Positions 17,142-25,069 of a stretch of 64,000 nt of DNA are shown in pieces. The DNA lies in assembly GCF_021021555.1 (NCBI RefSeq), contig NZ_JAINWA010000003.1:992001-1056000 (forward strand), given 5' to 3'. The notes below the pieces were generated by a model. It searched no databases and had not been told where the DNA came from. It was given only the letters and a program-made list of their open reading frames with translations. Source of the stretch: Teretinema zuelzerae (lineage in GTDB: Bacteria; Spirochaetota; Spirochaetia; Treponematales; Treponemataceae). The translations under genes and the position numbers were made by a program. The first letter of the stretch is position 1; every line of letters begins with the position of its first letter.

Positions 17142-17534
17142 TCAGCGTTTGCTGAACTGGAATCTTCTGCGAGCACTGCGCTGACCGTACTTCTTTCTTT
17201 CAACCATGCGGGAATCCCGGGTAAGGAGTCCGTTGGCTTTAAGGGAAACTCTGTTTCCAAGATCGATCTGGGCGAGGGCGCGGGAAATGCCGTGGCTGCA
17301 AGCTCCGGCCTGTCCGTTGAGTCCGCCGCCGTATACGGTGATCACCACGTCGAACTTGGTGTCGCTGGCGGTAACCATGAGGGGCTGGCGAACAACCTGC
17401 ACCTGCTCGGGGGTGGCGAAATAAGAGCTCGCTTCCTGATCATTGACCAGGAGCTTTCCATTTCCTTCGCGGATAAAAACGCGGGCAACGGCGGTCTTGC
17501 GGCGGCCGGTTCCCATTCCGATATTTTTGATCAC
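17142..17534 (-). CDS. rpsI: 30S ribosomal protein S9
   Basis: 130 residues with the S9 signatures: GRRKTAVARVFIREGNGKLLVN near the N-terminus, GQAGACSHGISRALAQID in the middle, and the basic tail RKKYGQRSARRRFQFSKR that reaches the ribosomal P site. It follows rplM by 15 bp in the widely conserved rplM-rpsI pair. Confidence 0.98.
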   Translation of the reverse strand: MIKNIGMGTGRRKTAVARVFIREGNGKLLVNDQEASSYFATPEQVQVVRQPLMVTASDTKFDVVITVYGGGLNGQAGACSHGISRALAQIDLGNRVSLKANGLLTRDSRMVERKKYGQRSARRRFQFSKR

Positions 17535-17549
17535 GATCCTTACTCCTCG

Positions 17550-17978
17550 TTAGACTTCCACAACCTGCGGATTCTGGGCGGCATGCGGGTGCGCGGCACC
17601 GGCATAGATCTTCACGTTTCCGAGCATCCGACGACCGAGAGGTCCCTTCGGAAGCATTCCCTTGATGGCGAGCATCAGGGGATCGGTGGGATGGCGTTCA
17701 AGCAGCTTGTTATAGCTGAGAGCCCGGAGATGACCGACAAAACCGGTGTGGTGATAGTAAATCTTGTCCTGAGCCTTGGTTCCGGTTACGGCTGCCTTCT
17801 CGGCATTGATAATAACAACGTAATCGCCTGTGTCCTGGTGAGGAGCGTAGGTAACCTTGTGCTTGCCCCGAAGCATAGCGGCGGCTTTAGCGGCAACGCG
17901 TCCTACGGGCTTATCTGCCGCGTCGATCACGAACCAGGCGCGGGGAGCCTCTTGTTCCTTCAAAAAAATAGTCTTCAT
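17550..17978 (-). CDS. rplM: 50S ribosomal protein L13
   Basis: 142 residues from MKTIFLKE at 17978, which has an AAGG site 7 bases upstream. The longer open frame to 18020 has no such site. L13 signatures are present: GRVAAKAAAMLRGKHKVTYAPHQDTGDYVVIIN, YYHHTGFVGHLR and MLPKGPLGRRML. L13 is an early assembly protein of the large subunit. Confidence 0.98.
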   Translation of the reverse strand: MKTIFLKEQEAPRAWFVIDAADKPVGRVAAKAAAMLRGKHKVTYAPHQDTGDYVVIINAEKAAVTGTKAQDKIYYHHTGFVGHLRALSYNKLLERHPTDPLMLAIKGMLPKGPLGRRMLGNVKIYAGAAHPHAAQNPQVVEV

Positions 17979-18089
17979 GTGCGTACCTTGAATAAAATTA
18001 TTCCTCGCATCGGGGCTCAAGCATCAGACCCGATCCGTTTTGCGCAAGCGATGAAAATCACCGCAAGACGCAGATAATGTGGGTTACTC

Positions 18090-18119
18090 AATATATAAAA
18101 AGAAACCGGATGATGTCAA
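18090..18119 (-). promoter_or_regulatory. Predicted rplM-rpsI promoter
   Basis: Minus strand: a consensus TTGACA (18114-18119) followed by an A/T run with TATATA (16 bp spacer) or TATATT (18 bp spacer) at 18090-18097. The leader is about 105 nt, room for autoregulation, although no L13-type site can be identified by eye. Confidence 0.65.
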
Positions 18120-18128
18120 GGGCCGATG

Positions 18129-18377
18129 CTATTCCGTCTTGCCGCCCGCGGCTTTCGCGGCTTCCTCTTCCTTTTTTGCCTCTTCCTTGTCTTTCAGGTC
18201 GGCTATTCCGATGAAAATGGAAACGAGGCCGACAAAGGCGGCGAAAACCGGAAGGCCGCCGCGAAGAAACAAAATCATGTCAGCTCCCCAGCCCAGACCA
18301 AAACCCGCAAGTTCGGGGGGAAGAGCGGCGAAAACGGTGAACAACACAAGAATAATTCCGGCAATTAAGGCAACCAT
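18129..18377 (-). CDS. Small two-helix membrane protein, unknown
   Basis: 82 residues with two hydrophobic segments (~3-20 and ~38-60) joined by a Gly-rich turn, and a highly charged Lys/Glu/Ala tail (KDKEEAKKEEEAAKAAGG). An AAGGAG site stands before the ATG, so this is a real gene despite its size. I do not recognise a family. The tail is probably cytoplasmic and may bind a partner. Confidence 0.7.
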   Translation of the reverse strand: MVALIAGIILVLFTVFAALPPELAGFGLGWGADMILFLRGGLPVFAAFVGLVSIFIGIADLKDKEEAKKEEEAAKAAGGKTE

Positions 18378-18447
18378 TGGAAAATCTCCTTATTACGGAC
18401 GATCGATCATCCGTTTACATTCATAATATTCTCATATGCCGACGCTC

Positions 18448-18477
18448 TGGTCAACCGAAGCCTCTTTTCAGTATACT
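18448..18477 (+). promoter_or_regulatory. Weak predicted azlCD promoter
   Basis: TATACT at 18472-18477 with a poor -35 (TGGTCA, 18 bp spacer). The -10 ends ten bases before the azlC ATG, and no ribosome site is present. Confidence 0.35.
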
Positions 18478-18487
18478 GACGCCCATC

Positions 18488-19171
18488 ATGAATTCATCGT
18501 CTTCAGTTATAAAAGCCGCGTTTCCTGTCACGATTCCGGTTCTTTTCGGCTACATCGCGATCGGAATCCCCTTCGGCCTGATGCTCGTCAAGGCCGGGTA
18601 TCCCTGGTGGCTCGCGCCGATCATGAGCGTTCTGATGTACGCCGGAGCGGGCCAGTATATCGCGATCGGTCTTTTCGCGGCGAACGCCCCTCTTGCGGGA
18701 ATGCTCGTCACCATGCTGATGGTGAATATCCGTCATATCGTGTACGGACTGTCCCTGATAGAAAAATTCCGCGGCGTCGGCAAATGGAAGGCGTATCTGG
18801 TGTTTTCGCTCACCGACGAAACCTACGCGATCCTGACCGGAGTAAAAGCTCCCGACAATATAAAACCGGGATCGTTCTACGGGACAATCGCCCTTCTTGA
18901 TCAATCATACTGGATTCTCGGAAGCGTCGTCGGGGCGCTTGCCGGAGAGCTCATCCCCTTCTCTTTCGCCGGGATCGACTTTGCGCTTACGGCTCTCTTC
19001 GTCGTCCTGCTGATGGATCAGCTCACCCGTACGCGGGATATGCTTCCGGCGGCGATCGGATTGCTCTGCGCGGTCGCGGCGCTGGCGCTGTTCGGGCCGG
19101 GACAGATGCTCATCGCGGCTCTCTGCGGAGGGCTCGCTATTCTGATACTGGTTCGGGGGAGGCAGAAATGA
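18488..19171 (+). CDS. azlC: AzlC-family branched-chain amino-acid exporter, large subunit
   Basis: 227 residues from MNSSSSVIKAAFPVTIP at 18488. The frame is open further left but without support. AzlC hallmarks are VLFGYIAIGIPFGLMLVKAG, YAGAGQYIAIGLF and MLMVNIRHIVYGLSL, with about six TM segments. AzlC with AzlD exports branched-chain or related amino acids. The last four bases overlap azlD. Confidence 0.93.
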   Translation: MNSSSSVIKAAFPVTIPVLFGYIAIGIPFGLMLVKAGYPWWLAPIMSVLMYAGAGQYIAIGLFAANAPLAGMLVTMLMVNIRHIVYGLSLIEKFRGVGKWKAYLVFSLTDETYAILTGVKAPDNIKPGSFYGTIALLDQSYWILGSVVGALAGELIPFSFAGIDFALTALFVVLLMDQLTRTRDMLPAAIGLLCAVAALALFGPGQMLIAALCGGLAILILVRGRQK

Positions 19172-19494
19172 CGCCGCTTGCAGGAACTATCGCAGCAACC
19201 GTATTAATGGGACTTACGATTCTCGCCACGAGGGCCTTTCCCTTCCTCCTCTTTTCACGGCGAGATCCGCCGAGGATCATCAGATTCGTTGAAAAATACA
19301 TACCGCCGATGGTCATGGCGGTGCTCGTCGTCTATTGCCTCAAGGATATCCGCTGGACGGAGAGTCCGTCGGGATTCAGGGAGATTCTGGCGATCGCGCT
19401 GGTGATTTTACTCCACGCGCTGAAAAAAAACGCCCTGCTCTCCATTTTCGGAGGCACGGCGTTTTACATGATTCTCATTAATATATGGAAATAA
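19168..19494 (+). CDS. azlD: AzlD-family branched-chain amino-acid exporter, small subunit
   Basis: 108 residues with four hydrophobic segments and the AzlD pattern LATRAFPFLLFSRRDPP near the N-terminus and LHALKKNALLSIFGGTAFYM at the end. The ATG overlaps the azlC stop (ATGA), so the two subunits are made together. Confidence 0.93.
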   Translation: MTPLAGTIAATVLMGLTILATRAFPFLLFSRRDPPRIIRFVEKYIPPMVMAVLVVYCLKDIRWTESPSGFREILAIALVILLHALKKNALLSIFGGTAFYMILINIWK

Positions 19495-19541
19495 AAGAGC
19501 GTGGAAGTCGCGTCTGATAGAGCGGCGCGCGGCCGGTTATA

Positions 19542-19970
19542 TCAGGCGAACTTCCGGGAAACCAGAATCAGCGCGCCCAGTACCATCAGATGGCTGGAAA
19601 GCGTGCTCATATAGCGCAGAACGCTGGAAACATTGCGGAAAATCGTTCCGCCGCCGATGGGGGCGATAAAGTCCACCAGAACGATGTTCGCGATCCACAG
19701 GATAATGAAGATGAAAAGAATCATATCCGTGATGCGCAGATCCGTGGTGAACAGCTCGGTGAGCAAAAAGAATCCGGCGATGATCTCGAAGACGCTCAGA
19801 ACGACGATCATGATCGTGACGATCGACCTGCTCTCGAACAGGCCGTTAAGAAAGCGGACGACGGGTTCCAGATCGCCTGCGCTCGAATTGAGGAGACCGG
19901 TAACTCCGCTCGCGAGCAGAAAAAGAGCAACCGCAACTTGAAGAATAATGAGTCCCAGACCGCGTTTCAT
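19542..19970 (-). CDS. Four-TM membrane protein, unknown
   Basis: 142 residues with four hydrophobic segments (~5-25, ~50-70, ~80-102, ~120-138) and short loops, no signal peptide. AAGGAG precedes the ATG. It faces azlD convergently and the AKR-like gene divergently. I cannot assign a family. Confidence 0.65.
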   Translation of the reverse strand: MKRGLGLIILQVAVALFLLASGVTGLLNSSAGDLEPVVRFLNGLFESRSIVTIMIVVLSVFEIIAGFFLLTELFTTDLRITDMILFIFIILWIANIVLVDFIAPIGGGTIFRNVSSVLRYMSTLSSHLMVLGALILVSRKFA

Positions 19971-19999
19971 TTGAATCTCCTTGATCTTTTGTGTACTAT
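19971..19999 (+). promoter_or_regulatory. Predicted leaderless promoter of the AKR-like gene
   Basis: TTGAAT at 19971-19976, a 17 bp spacer, TACTAT at 19994-19999, then seven bases to the ATG at 20007. No Shine-Dalgarno. Confidence 0.55.
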
Positions 20000-20006
20000 A
20001 TCCCGT

Positions 20007-20912
20007 ATGTTATACCGCCATTTACCCAAAATTACAAACGGGATTTTTTCTATTATTGCACCGGACTTCGCCTCCAGGCGCTTTTCCGCCCCGATGTCCG
20101 CATCGGCGAAGCCCGCCGCGAATCCGCTCGCGCCGAAGGCGAAAACGGCCCCCGAAGACGAAACCCCGGCAGTCATGAAACAGGCCGCGGAAGCGGGAAT
20201 AAACGCGTATTACGCGGGCGAGAGCGTTTCGAGAATCCAGGAACTCAAGGCTTTGGAAGCTCAGGCCGGATTCGCCTCAGCGCCCTGGCGAATCATCGCC
20301 GCGCCGGAAGGAACATCCGGAGAAAAACTGAAACAACTTCTTGAAGAAGTGCGATCGGATGCGCGGACCTATATCGAAGTACGCATCGGAAATCCGCGCG
20401 CGGCTCTTGCCCTCCAGGGAAACGCTTTTCTCACTGCGGCACGCGCGCTTTTGAATGATGGAAAACTTGCCGGCATTGGATTCTCAGCGCCATTCCAAAC
20501 TGAAACCCTGCGCACCGCGCTTGAGTCCTTCGCAGACTGGGATTTCTGCACCCTTGAACTCAATTATCTTGCCGAAGGTCCGGATTCGCTTCTCGCAGAA
20601 ATGGCATCCAGGGGCATGGCGATATTCGCGAGGGATCCGCTTGCTTCCGGCAAGCTGGCACAGGTTCCTCCCGAGGTGCACGAAATTTTCCGCAACGCGA
20701 CAGTGCCCCGGCGCCACGACGAATGGGCCCTGCGATCCCTGTGGGAACGCCAGGAAATTACCGCGATCCTCATCGAACCGGAGAATTCGTTTCTGTTCGG
20801 AGTCAGGACGATTTTGGCGGAAACCGGGAGGCCGAACAGTCTTCCTTCCGCGGAGCTTGCGGTGATCAGGAACGCGGCAGCCGAATTCAGGCGAATTCTC
20901 AAAAAGTCTTGA
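20007..20912 (+). CDS. Degenerate aldo/keto-reductase-like protein (probable pseudoenzyme)
   Basis: 301 residues from MLYRHLPK, the same opening as ferredoxin-type aldo/keto reductases (MLYRxLPKTG). The back half keeps AKR features: FCTLELNYLAEG, GMAIFARDPLASGKLAQVPPEV and EWALRSLWERQEITAILI, which correspond to the late barrel strands and cofactor loops. The front half does not: AGINAYYAGES stands where AGINxxDTAxxYG is expected, so the catalytic Asp and Tyr are missing. The 4Fe-4S tail of longer family members is also absent. The frame is intact, so this looks like a maintained non-catalytic relative. It precedes potABCD on the same strand. Confidence 0.6.
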   Translation: MLYRHLPKITNGIFSIIAPDFASRRFSAPMSASAKPAANPLAPKAKTAPEDETPAVMKQAAEAGINAYYAGESVSRIQELKALEAQAGFASAPWRIIAAPEGTSGEKLKQLLEEVRSDARTYIEVRIGNPRAALALQGNAFLTAARALLNDGKLAGIGFSAPFQTETLRTALESFADWDFCTLELNYLAEGPDSLLAEMASRGMAIFARDPLASGKLAQVPPEVHEIFRNATVPRRHDEWALRSLWERQEITAILIEPENSFLFGVRTILAETGRPNSLPSAELAVIRNAAAEFRRILKKS

Positions 20913-20966
20913 CACAATCGAGCAAATCCAACACATTCAGCTTTGCAGTTATATACTATATATCGG

Positions 20967-22172
20967 ATGCTGCAAGTTGAAATGAATTCAAGAGAATTCA
21001 TCGAGAAACCGGCCGACGGTTTTCCGGGAGGACAAAGAAAAACATTGAAAGGGTGCGACGTTTCTATCGATAACGTGTCCAAGTCTTTCGGGACTTTCCA
21101 CGCGCTTGATGCCGCGAACATCAAGATTAATAAGGGCGAATTCTTTTCGCTTCTGGGACCATCAGGGTGCGGCAAAACCACCCTGCTGCGCATCATCGCG
21201 GGCTTCGAAACTCCGGATTCCGGAATCGTCGCCTTTGACGGCAAGAATGTCATCGGTATTGATCCGAATAAAAGACAGTCGAACACCGTTTTTCAAAACT
21301 ACGCGCTTTTCCCCCATTTATCAGTCTTCGAAAACGTTGCCTTCCCGCTTCGTATCAGAAAGCTGCCGAATGCAGAAATACGTACGAAGGTAATGGATTA
21401 TCTCCAGCTCGTCCAACTGGACGCCCATGCGCATAAAAAGCCGAACCAGCTTTCAGGCGGCCAGAAGCAGCGGGTAGCCATCGCGCGCGCGCTCATAAAC
21501 GAACCCAGCGTTCTCCTTCTGGACGAACCGCTTTCGGCTCTTGACGCGAAGCTTCGGCAGAACCTCCTGGTGGAACTGGATAAAATACACGACAAGATCG
21601 GAATCACCTTCATTTACGTTACGCACGACCAGAGCGAAGCTCTTTCGGTTTCAGACCGCATCGCCGTCATGAATCAGGGCAAGGTGCTGCAGATCGCCTC
21701 TCCGTTCGAAATTTACGAAACTCCCGCTACGGAATTCGTCGCGAAATTCATCGGCGAAACGAATCTCTTCGATTCGCGCGTAGTCGAATGCTCGGCGTAT
21801 AAACAAGACGAGTTCATGTGCACCCTCGACGTACCCGAACTCGGAAAGCAGATCAAGGTGACCGACTACGACAAAACCGAAATCGGCCAGCAGGTGAGCT
21901 TCACCGTCCGCCCCGAAAAAGTAAGAATCACTCTCGAGGCTCCCCAGTCGGGCAATCGAGAGCTGAATGTGTTCAAGGGCGTAGTCGAAGAGCCGGTATA
22001 CTCGGGATTCCAGTCGAAATTCTACGTAAAGCTCGAAAACGGCGCGGAAGTAAAGGTGTTCAAGCAGCACCAGAACTATCTTGAAGACGGCCCCGAGATC
22101 GCGTGGAAGGACGAGGTGTACGTATCCTGGAGCGCGAACGACGGATACATCGTCGAGGTGATCAATCAATGA
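20967..22172 (+). CDS. potA: Spermidine/putrescine ABC transporter ATP-binding protein
   Basis: About 401 residues from the ATG at 20967. An ATG at 20982 is also possible, and the start is not certain. Walker A is GPSGCGKTTLLRIIAG, the Q-loop is FQNYALFPHL, the signature is LSGGQKQRVAIARAL, Walker B is VLLLDEPLSALD and the switch His is in VTHDQSEAL. A C-terminal TOBE-type regulatory domain follows (~265-400, with FTVRPEKVRI). TATACT at 20952-20957 may be the -10. First gene of a potABCD operon; the stop overlaps potB as ATGA. Confidence 0.95.
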   Translation: MLQVEMNSREFIEKPADGFPGGQRKTLKGCDVSIDNVSKSFGTFHALDAANIKINKGEFFSLLGPSGCGKTTLLRIIAGFETPDSGIVAFDGKNVIGIDPNKRQSNTVFQNYALFPHLSVFENVAFPLRIRKLPNAEIRTKVMDYLQLVQLDAHAHKKPNQLSGGQKQRVAIARALINEPSVLLLDEPLSALDAKLRQNLLVELDKIHDKIGITFIYVTHDQSEALSVSDRIAVMNQGKVLQIASPFEIYETPATEFVAKFIGETNLFDSRVVECSAYKQDEFMCTLDVPELGKQIKVTDYDKTEIGQQVSFTVRPEKVRITLEAPQSGNRELNVFKGVVEEPVYSGFQSKFYVKLENGAEVKVFKQHQNYLEDGPEIAWKDEVYVSWSANDGYIVEVINQ

Positions 22173-23059
22173 CCCGGGCAAGAACATTGTCCGGCCAGAA
22201 TTTCGGCCCCCGCTACAGCTTCCCCATGGGAGCCTGGTTCACTCTGTTTTTCATACTCCCCCTTGCCATCATCATTTCATATAGTTTTATGAAAAAAGGG
22301 CTGCACGGCGGAGTCGAGCTTAAATTCACCCTCACCGCGTACGCGCAGATGTTCAACTCGAGCTACGGCAAGCTGCTGGTCAGAACCTTGTGGGTGACCT
22401 TTCTGGCAACGGTAGTGTCGATCCTTCTCGCGCTGCCCTGCGGCTACGCGATGGCGCGCAGCAAGAACCAGACCTTTCTGCTGTTTCTCGTAATCATCCC
22501 CTTCTGGACCAATTCGCTCATCCGCATCAACGCATGGATCGCGATTCTGGGAAACGAGGGCTTTATAAACGAGACGCTCAGAAAGTTCGGCCTGATTACG
22601 GAAAGCCTCCCGCTTCTCTATAATCAGGGAGCCGTGATTCTGGTCATGATCTACATGTACCTGCCCTACGCGATTCTCCCGGTGTTCACGGCCATGGACA
22701 AGTTCGACTTTTCCCTGCTGGAAGCGGCGAGAGACCTCGGCGCGTCTAAAAGCGAGTCGATGATGAAGGTGCTTCTGCCGAACGTGAAGTCCGGCATCGT
22801 CACCGCGATCATCTTCACCTTCATACCGATTTTCGGCGCGTACACCGTGCCGCTGCTCGTCGGCGGAAAGGATTCCTACATGATAGGAAACGTGATCGTC
22901 GATCAGGTGACCAAGATCAGAAACTGGCCGCTCGCTTCGGCCTTCTCGGTATTCATCACCATCGTGAGCACGGCCGGAGTGTTATGGATGATGGGAACCA
23001 GCGCCCGGGAAGCGGCCAGGAACAAAAGCCAGGCCGTCAAACAGGAGCCGACAGTATGA
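22169..23059 (+). CDS. potB: Spermidine/putrescine ABC transporter permease
   Basis: 296 residues from MTRARTLSG at 22169. Six TM segments, and the permease EAA loop EAARDLGASKSESMMKVLLPNVKSG near residue 190 that docks on PotA. The FTLTAYAQMF and FWTNSLIRINAW regions are typical of PotB. It overlaps potA and potC by four bases each. Confidence 0.95.
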   Translation: MTRARTLSGQNFGPRYSFPMGAWFTLFFILPLAIIISYSFMKKGLHGGVELKFTLTAYAQMFNSSYGKLLVRTLWVTFLATVVSILLALPCGYAMARSKNQTFLLFLVIIPFWTNSLIRINAWIAILGNEGFINETLRKFGLITESLPLLYNQGAVILVMIYMYLPYAILPVFTAMDKFDFSLLEAARDLGASKSESMMKVLLPNVKSGIVTAIIFTFIPIFGAYTVPLLVGGKDSYMIGNVIVDQVTKIRNWPLASAFSVFITIVSTAGVLWMMGTSAREAARNKSQAVKQEPTV

Positions 23060-23946
23060 GCGCCCAGAAACCGGATACCCTGTACCAGCATTTCGTATCG
23101 CGCCTTTCCAAGAAAAAGCCGATGTCGGAACCCGCCAGGCACGCTCGCCGCGCCGAACAGAATTCCGCAATCAAATTTTCGCTGTCGAACACCCTGTTGG
23201 CTGTTTCGCTGATCTTTCTCTTTCTGCCCCTGATCGTCATCGTTTTTTATTCGTTCAACAGCGCGAAGGGAATGGTATGGCGGGGATTTTCCCTGGATTG
23301 GTACAAGAAACTCTTCCTTGACTCGGATAAACTGTGGTCCTCGTTCGGAAACAGCGTACTCATAGCCTTCAGTTCGGCGGCGGTCGCGACCGTGATCGGT
23401 TCGCTCGCCTCCATCGGCGTGAACTGGTACCGTTTCCGCGGACGCGCCTACATCCAGACGGTGAGCTTTCTTCCTATGGTTTTGCCGGAAGTGATCATCG
23501 GCATCTCGATGCTGATTTTCTTTTCGGCGGTGAATATTCCGCTGGGAATGATAACGATCTTCGTCGCGCATACGACGTTCTGTCTTCCCTTCGTGTTCCT
23601 GATGGTGCTGGCGCGCCTCGACGAATTCGACTACTCGATAATCGAAGCATCCCACGATCTGGGAGCCTCGGAGAGGCAGACCCTGTTCAAGGTGATAATT
23701 CCGGCGATTATGCCGGGAATACTTTCAGCCTTCATGATGTCGGTCACCATGTCGCTGGAAGACTTCGTCATCACGTTCTTCGTATCGGGACCGGGCTCGA
23801 CAACCCTGCCGCTTTACGTATTCTCGATGGTTCGCTACGGCATTTCCCCCGTAATCAACGCGTTGTCGTTCATCATGATTCTGGGGACGATGGGAATCGC
23901 GTTCATGCTCAGGAATTTCCTGAAAAGCATCGCCGCGTCAAAGTAA
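23056..23946 (+). CDS. potC: Spermidine/putrescine ABC transporter permease
   Basis: 296 residues. It opens with ~45 hydrophilic residues not needed in the core family, then six TM segments. The EAA loop reads EASHDLGASERQTLFKVIIPAIMPG. SFNSAKGMVWRGFSLDWYKKLF and SLEDFVITFFVSGPGSTTLP are PotC signatures. Coupled to potB by ATGA. Confidence 0.95.
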   Translation: MSAQKPDTLYQHFVSRLSKKKPMSEPARHARRAEQNSAIKFSLSNTLLAVSLIFLFLPLIVIVFYSFNSAKGMVWRGFSLDWYKKLFLDSDKLWSSFGNSVLIAFSSAAVATVIGSLASIGVNWYRFRGRAYIQTVSFLPMVLPEVIIGISMLIFFSAVNIPLGMITIFVAHTTFCLPFVFLMVLARLDEFDYSIIEASHDLGASERQTLFKVIIPAIMPGILSAFMMSVTMSLEDFVITFFVSGPGSTTLPLYVFSMVRYGISPVINALSFIMILGTMGIAFMLRNFLKSIAASK

Positions 23947-23989
23947 CCTGTTTCGCTCATTCGCTTAAAATAGAAGGAGGCTTTCAGCC

Positions 23990-25042
23990 ATGAAAAAGAA
24001 CATTGTCAACGTCCTGACTCTCGCTTTGGTCGCGCTGGCCGCGCTTTTCGGAGCAGCCGGATGCAAAAAGGGAGACGGAAAAACCCTGTACCTCTACAAC
24101 TGGGCAGTGTACACGCCCGACTCCGTCATCAAGCAATTCGAAGAAGAATTCGGAGTCAAGGTCGTCTACGACGACTTCGCGTCCAACGAGGACATGTACG
24201 CGAAGCTCAAGGCGGGCGGATCCGGCTACGACCTCATCGTACCCTCCGGCGACTATGTCTCGATTATGAAAGAACAGGGAATGCTCGAGAAAATCGATCT
24301 TTCCAGGATTCCCAATGCCAAGTATCTCAAGAAAGAAACTCTCGAAAAAGCAACCTATGATCAGGCCATGGAATATTCCGTTCCGTACTATATGGGAGCG
24401 GCAGGCATCGCCGTTAACAAGGAAAAGGTTCCGAACTTCGAAGAATCCTGGTCGATCTTTGCCAGAAAAGACCTTGCCGGACGCATGTCAATGCTCGACG
24501 ACATGAGAGAGGTGCTCGGAGACGCTCTTGCCTACCTCGGATATTCGGTCAATACGACGAACCAGGCAGAACTCGACCAGGCCCTCGCTCTTGTGAACAA
24601 CGAATGGAAGCCTAACCTGGTCAAATTCGACGCGGAAGGATTCGGAAAGTCCTTCGCCGCAGGCGAGTTCTGGGTAGTTCAAGGCTACGCCGAAGTCGTA
24701 TACGGAGAAATTCCTCCGGAAAAATACGATACCGTCGCGTTCTTCATCCCCAAAGACGAGGGCGGCCCGATGTATATCGACAGCCTCTGCATCCCCAAGG
24801 GAGCCCGCAACCCTGAACTGGCCCACGAGTTCATCAACTTCATCCTCCGCCCCGAAATCTACGCTGAATTCCTGGACAGCTTCGGATTCCCTTCGACAAT
24901 CCACACCGAAGCCGGAGCCCTGCAAAAAGTACAGCCCTATTACAGCGCGGAGAGCCTGGCAAACTGCGAGTTGAAGGAAGATCTCGGCGCTGATCTCGAA
25001 CTGTATAACCAGATCTGGCAGAAAATTCGCTTTACCGAATAA
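23990..25042 (+). CDS. potD: Spermidine/putrescine-binding lipoprotein
   Basis: 350 residues with a lipoprotein signal: MKKN, a hydrophobic core, then the lipobox GAAGC with Cys25, so it is anchored outside the inner membrane. The mature protein matches PotD: LYLYNWAVYTPDSVIKQFEEEFG, DLIVPSGDYV, PYYMGAAGIAVNKEKV and FIPKDEGGPMYIDSLCIPKGA. AAGGAGG stands before the ATG. Last gene of potABCD. No terminator is evident downstream. Confidence 0.95.
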   Translation: MKKNIVNVLTLALVALAALFGAAGCKKGDGKTLYLYNWAVYTPDSVIKQFEEEFGVKVVYDDFASNEDMYAKLKAGGSGYDLIVPSGDYVSIMKEQGMLEKIDLSRIPNAKYLKKETLEKATYDQAMEYSVPYYMGAAGIAVNKEKVPNFEESWSIFARKDLAGRMSMLDDMREVLGDALAYLGYSVNTTNQAELDQALALVNNEWKPNLVKFDAEGFGKSFAAGEFWVVQGYAEVVYGEIPPEKYDTVAFFIPKDEGGPMYIDSLCIPKGARNPELAHEFINFILRPEIYAEFLDSFGFPSTIHTEAGALQKVQPYYSAESLANCELKEDLGADLELYNQIWQKIRFTE

Positions 25043-25059
25043 TCCCCCGCGGATATACT
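25031..25059 (+). promoter_or_regulatory. Predicted promoter of the GGDEF-EAL gene
   Basis: TTTACC at 25031-25036, inside the potD end, a 17 bp spacer and TATACT at 25054-25059, ten bases before the ATG at 25070. The leader would be about 3 nt. Confidence 0.5.
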
Positions 25060-25069
25060 GAGTCCACCC

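Noticed and set aside
20909-20957. Consensus TTGACA as a -35 for potA
   Set aside because: The only good -10 (TATACT, 20952) is 37 bases away; at the correct 17 bp spacing there is only CACATT.
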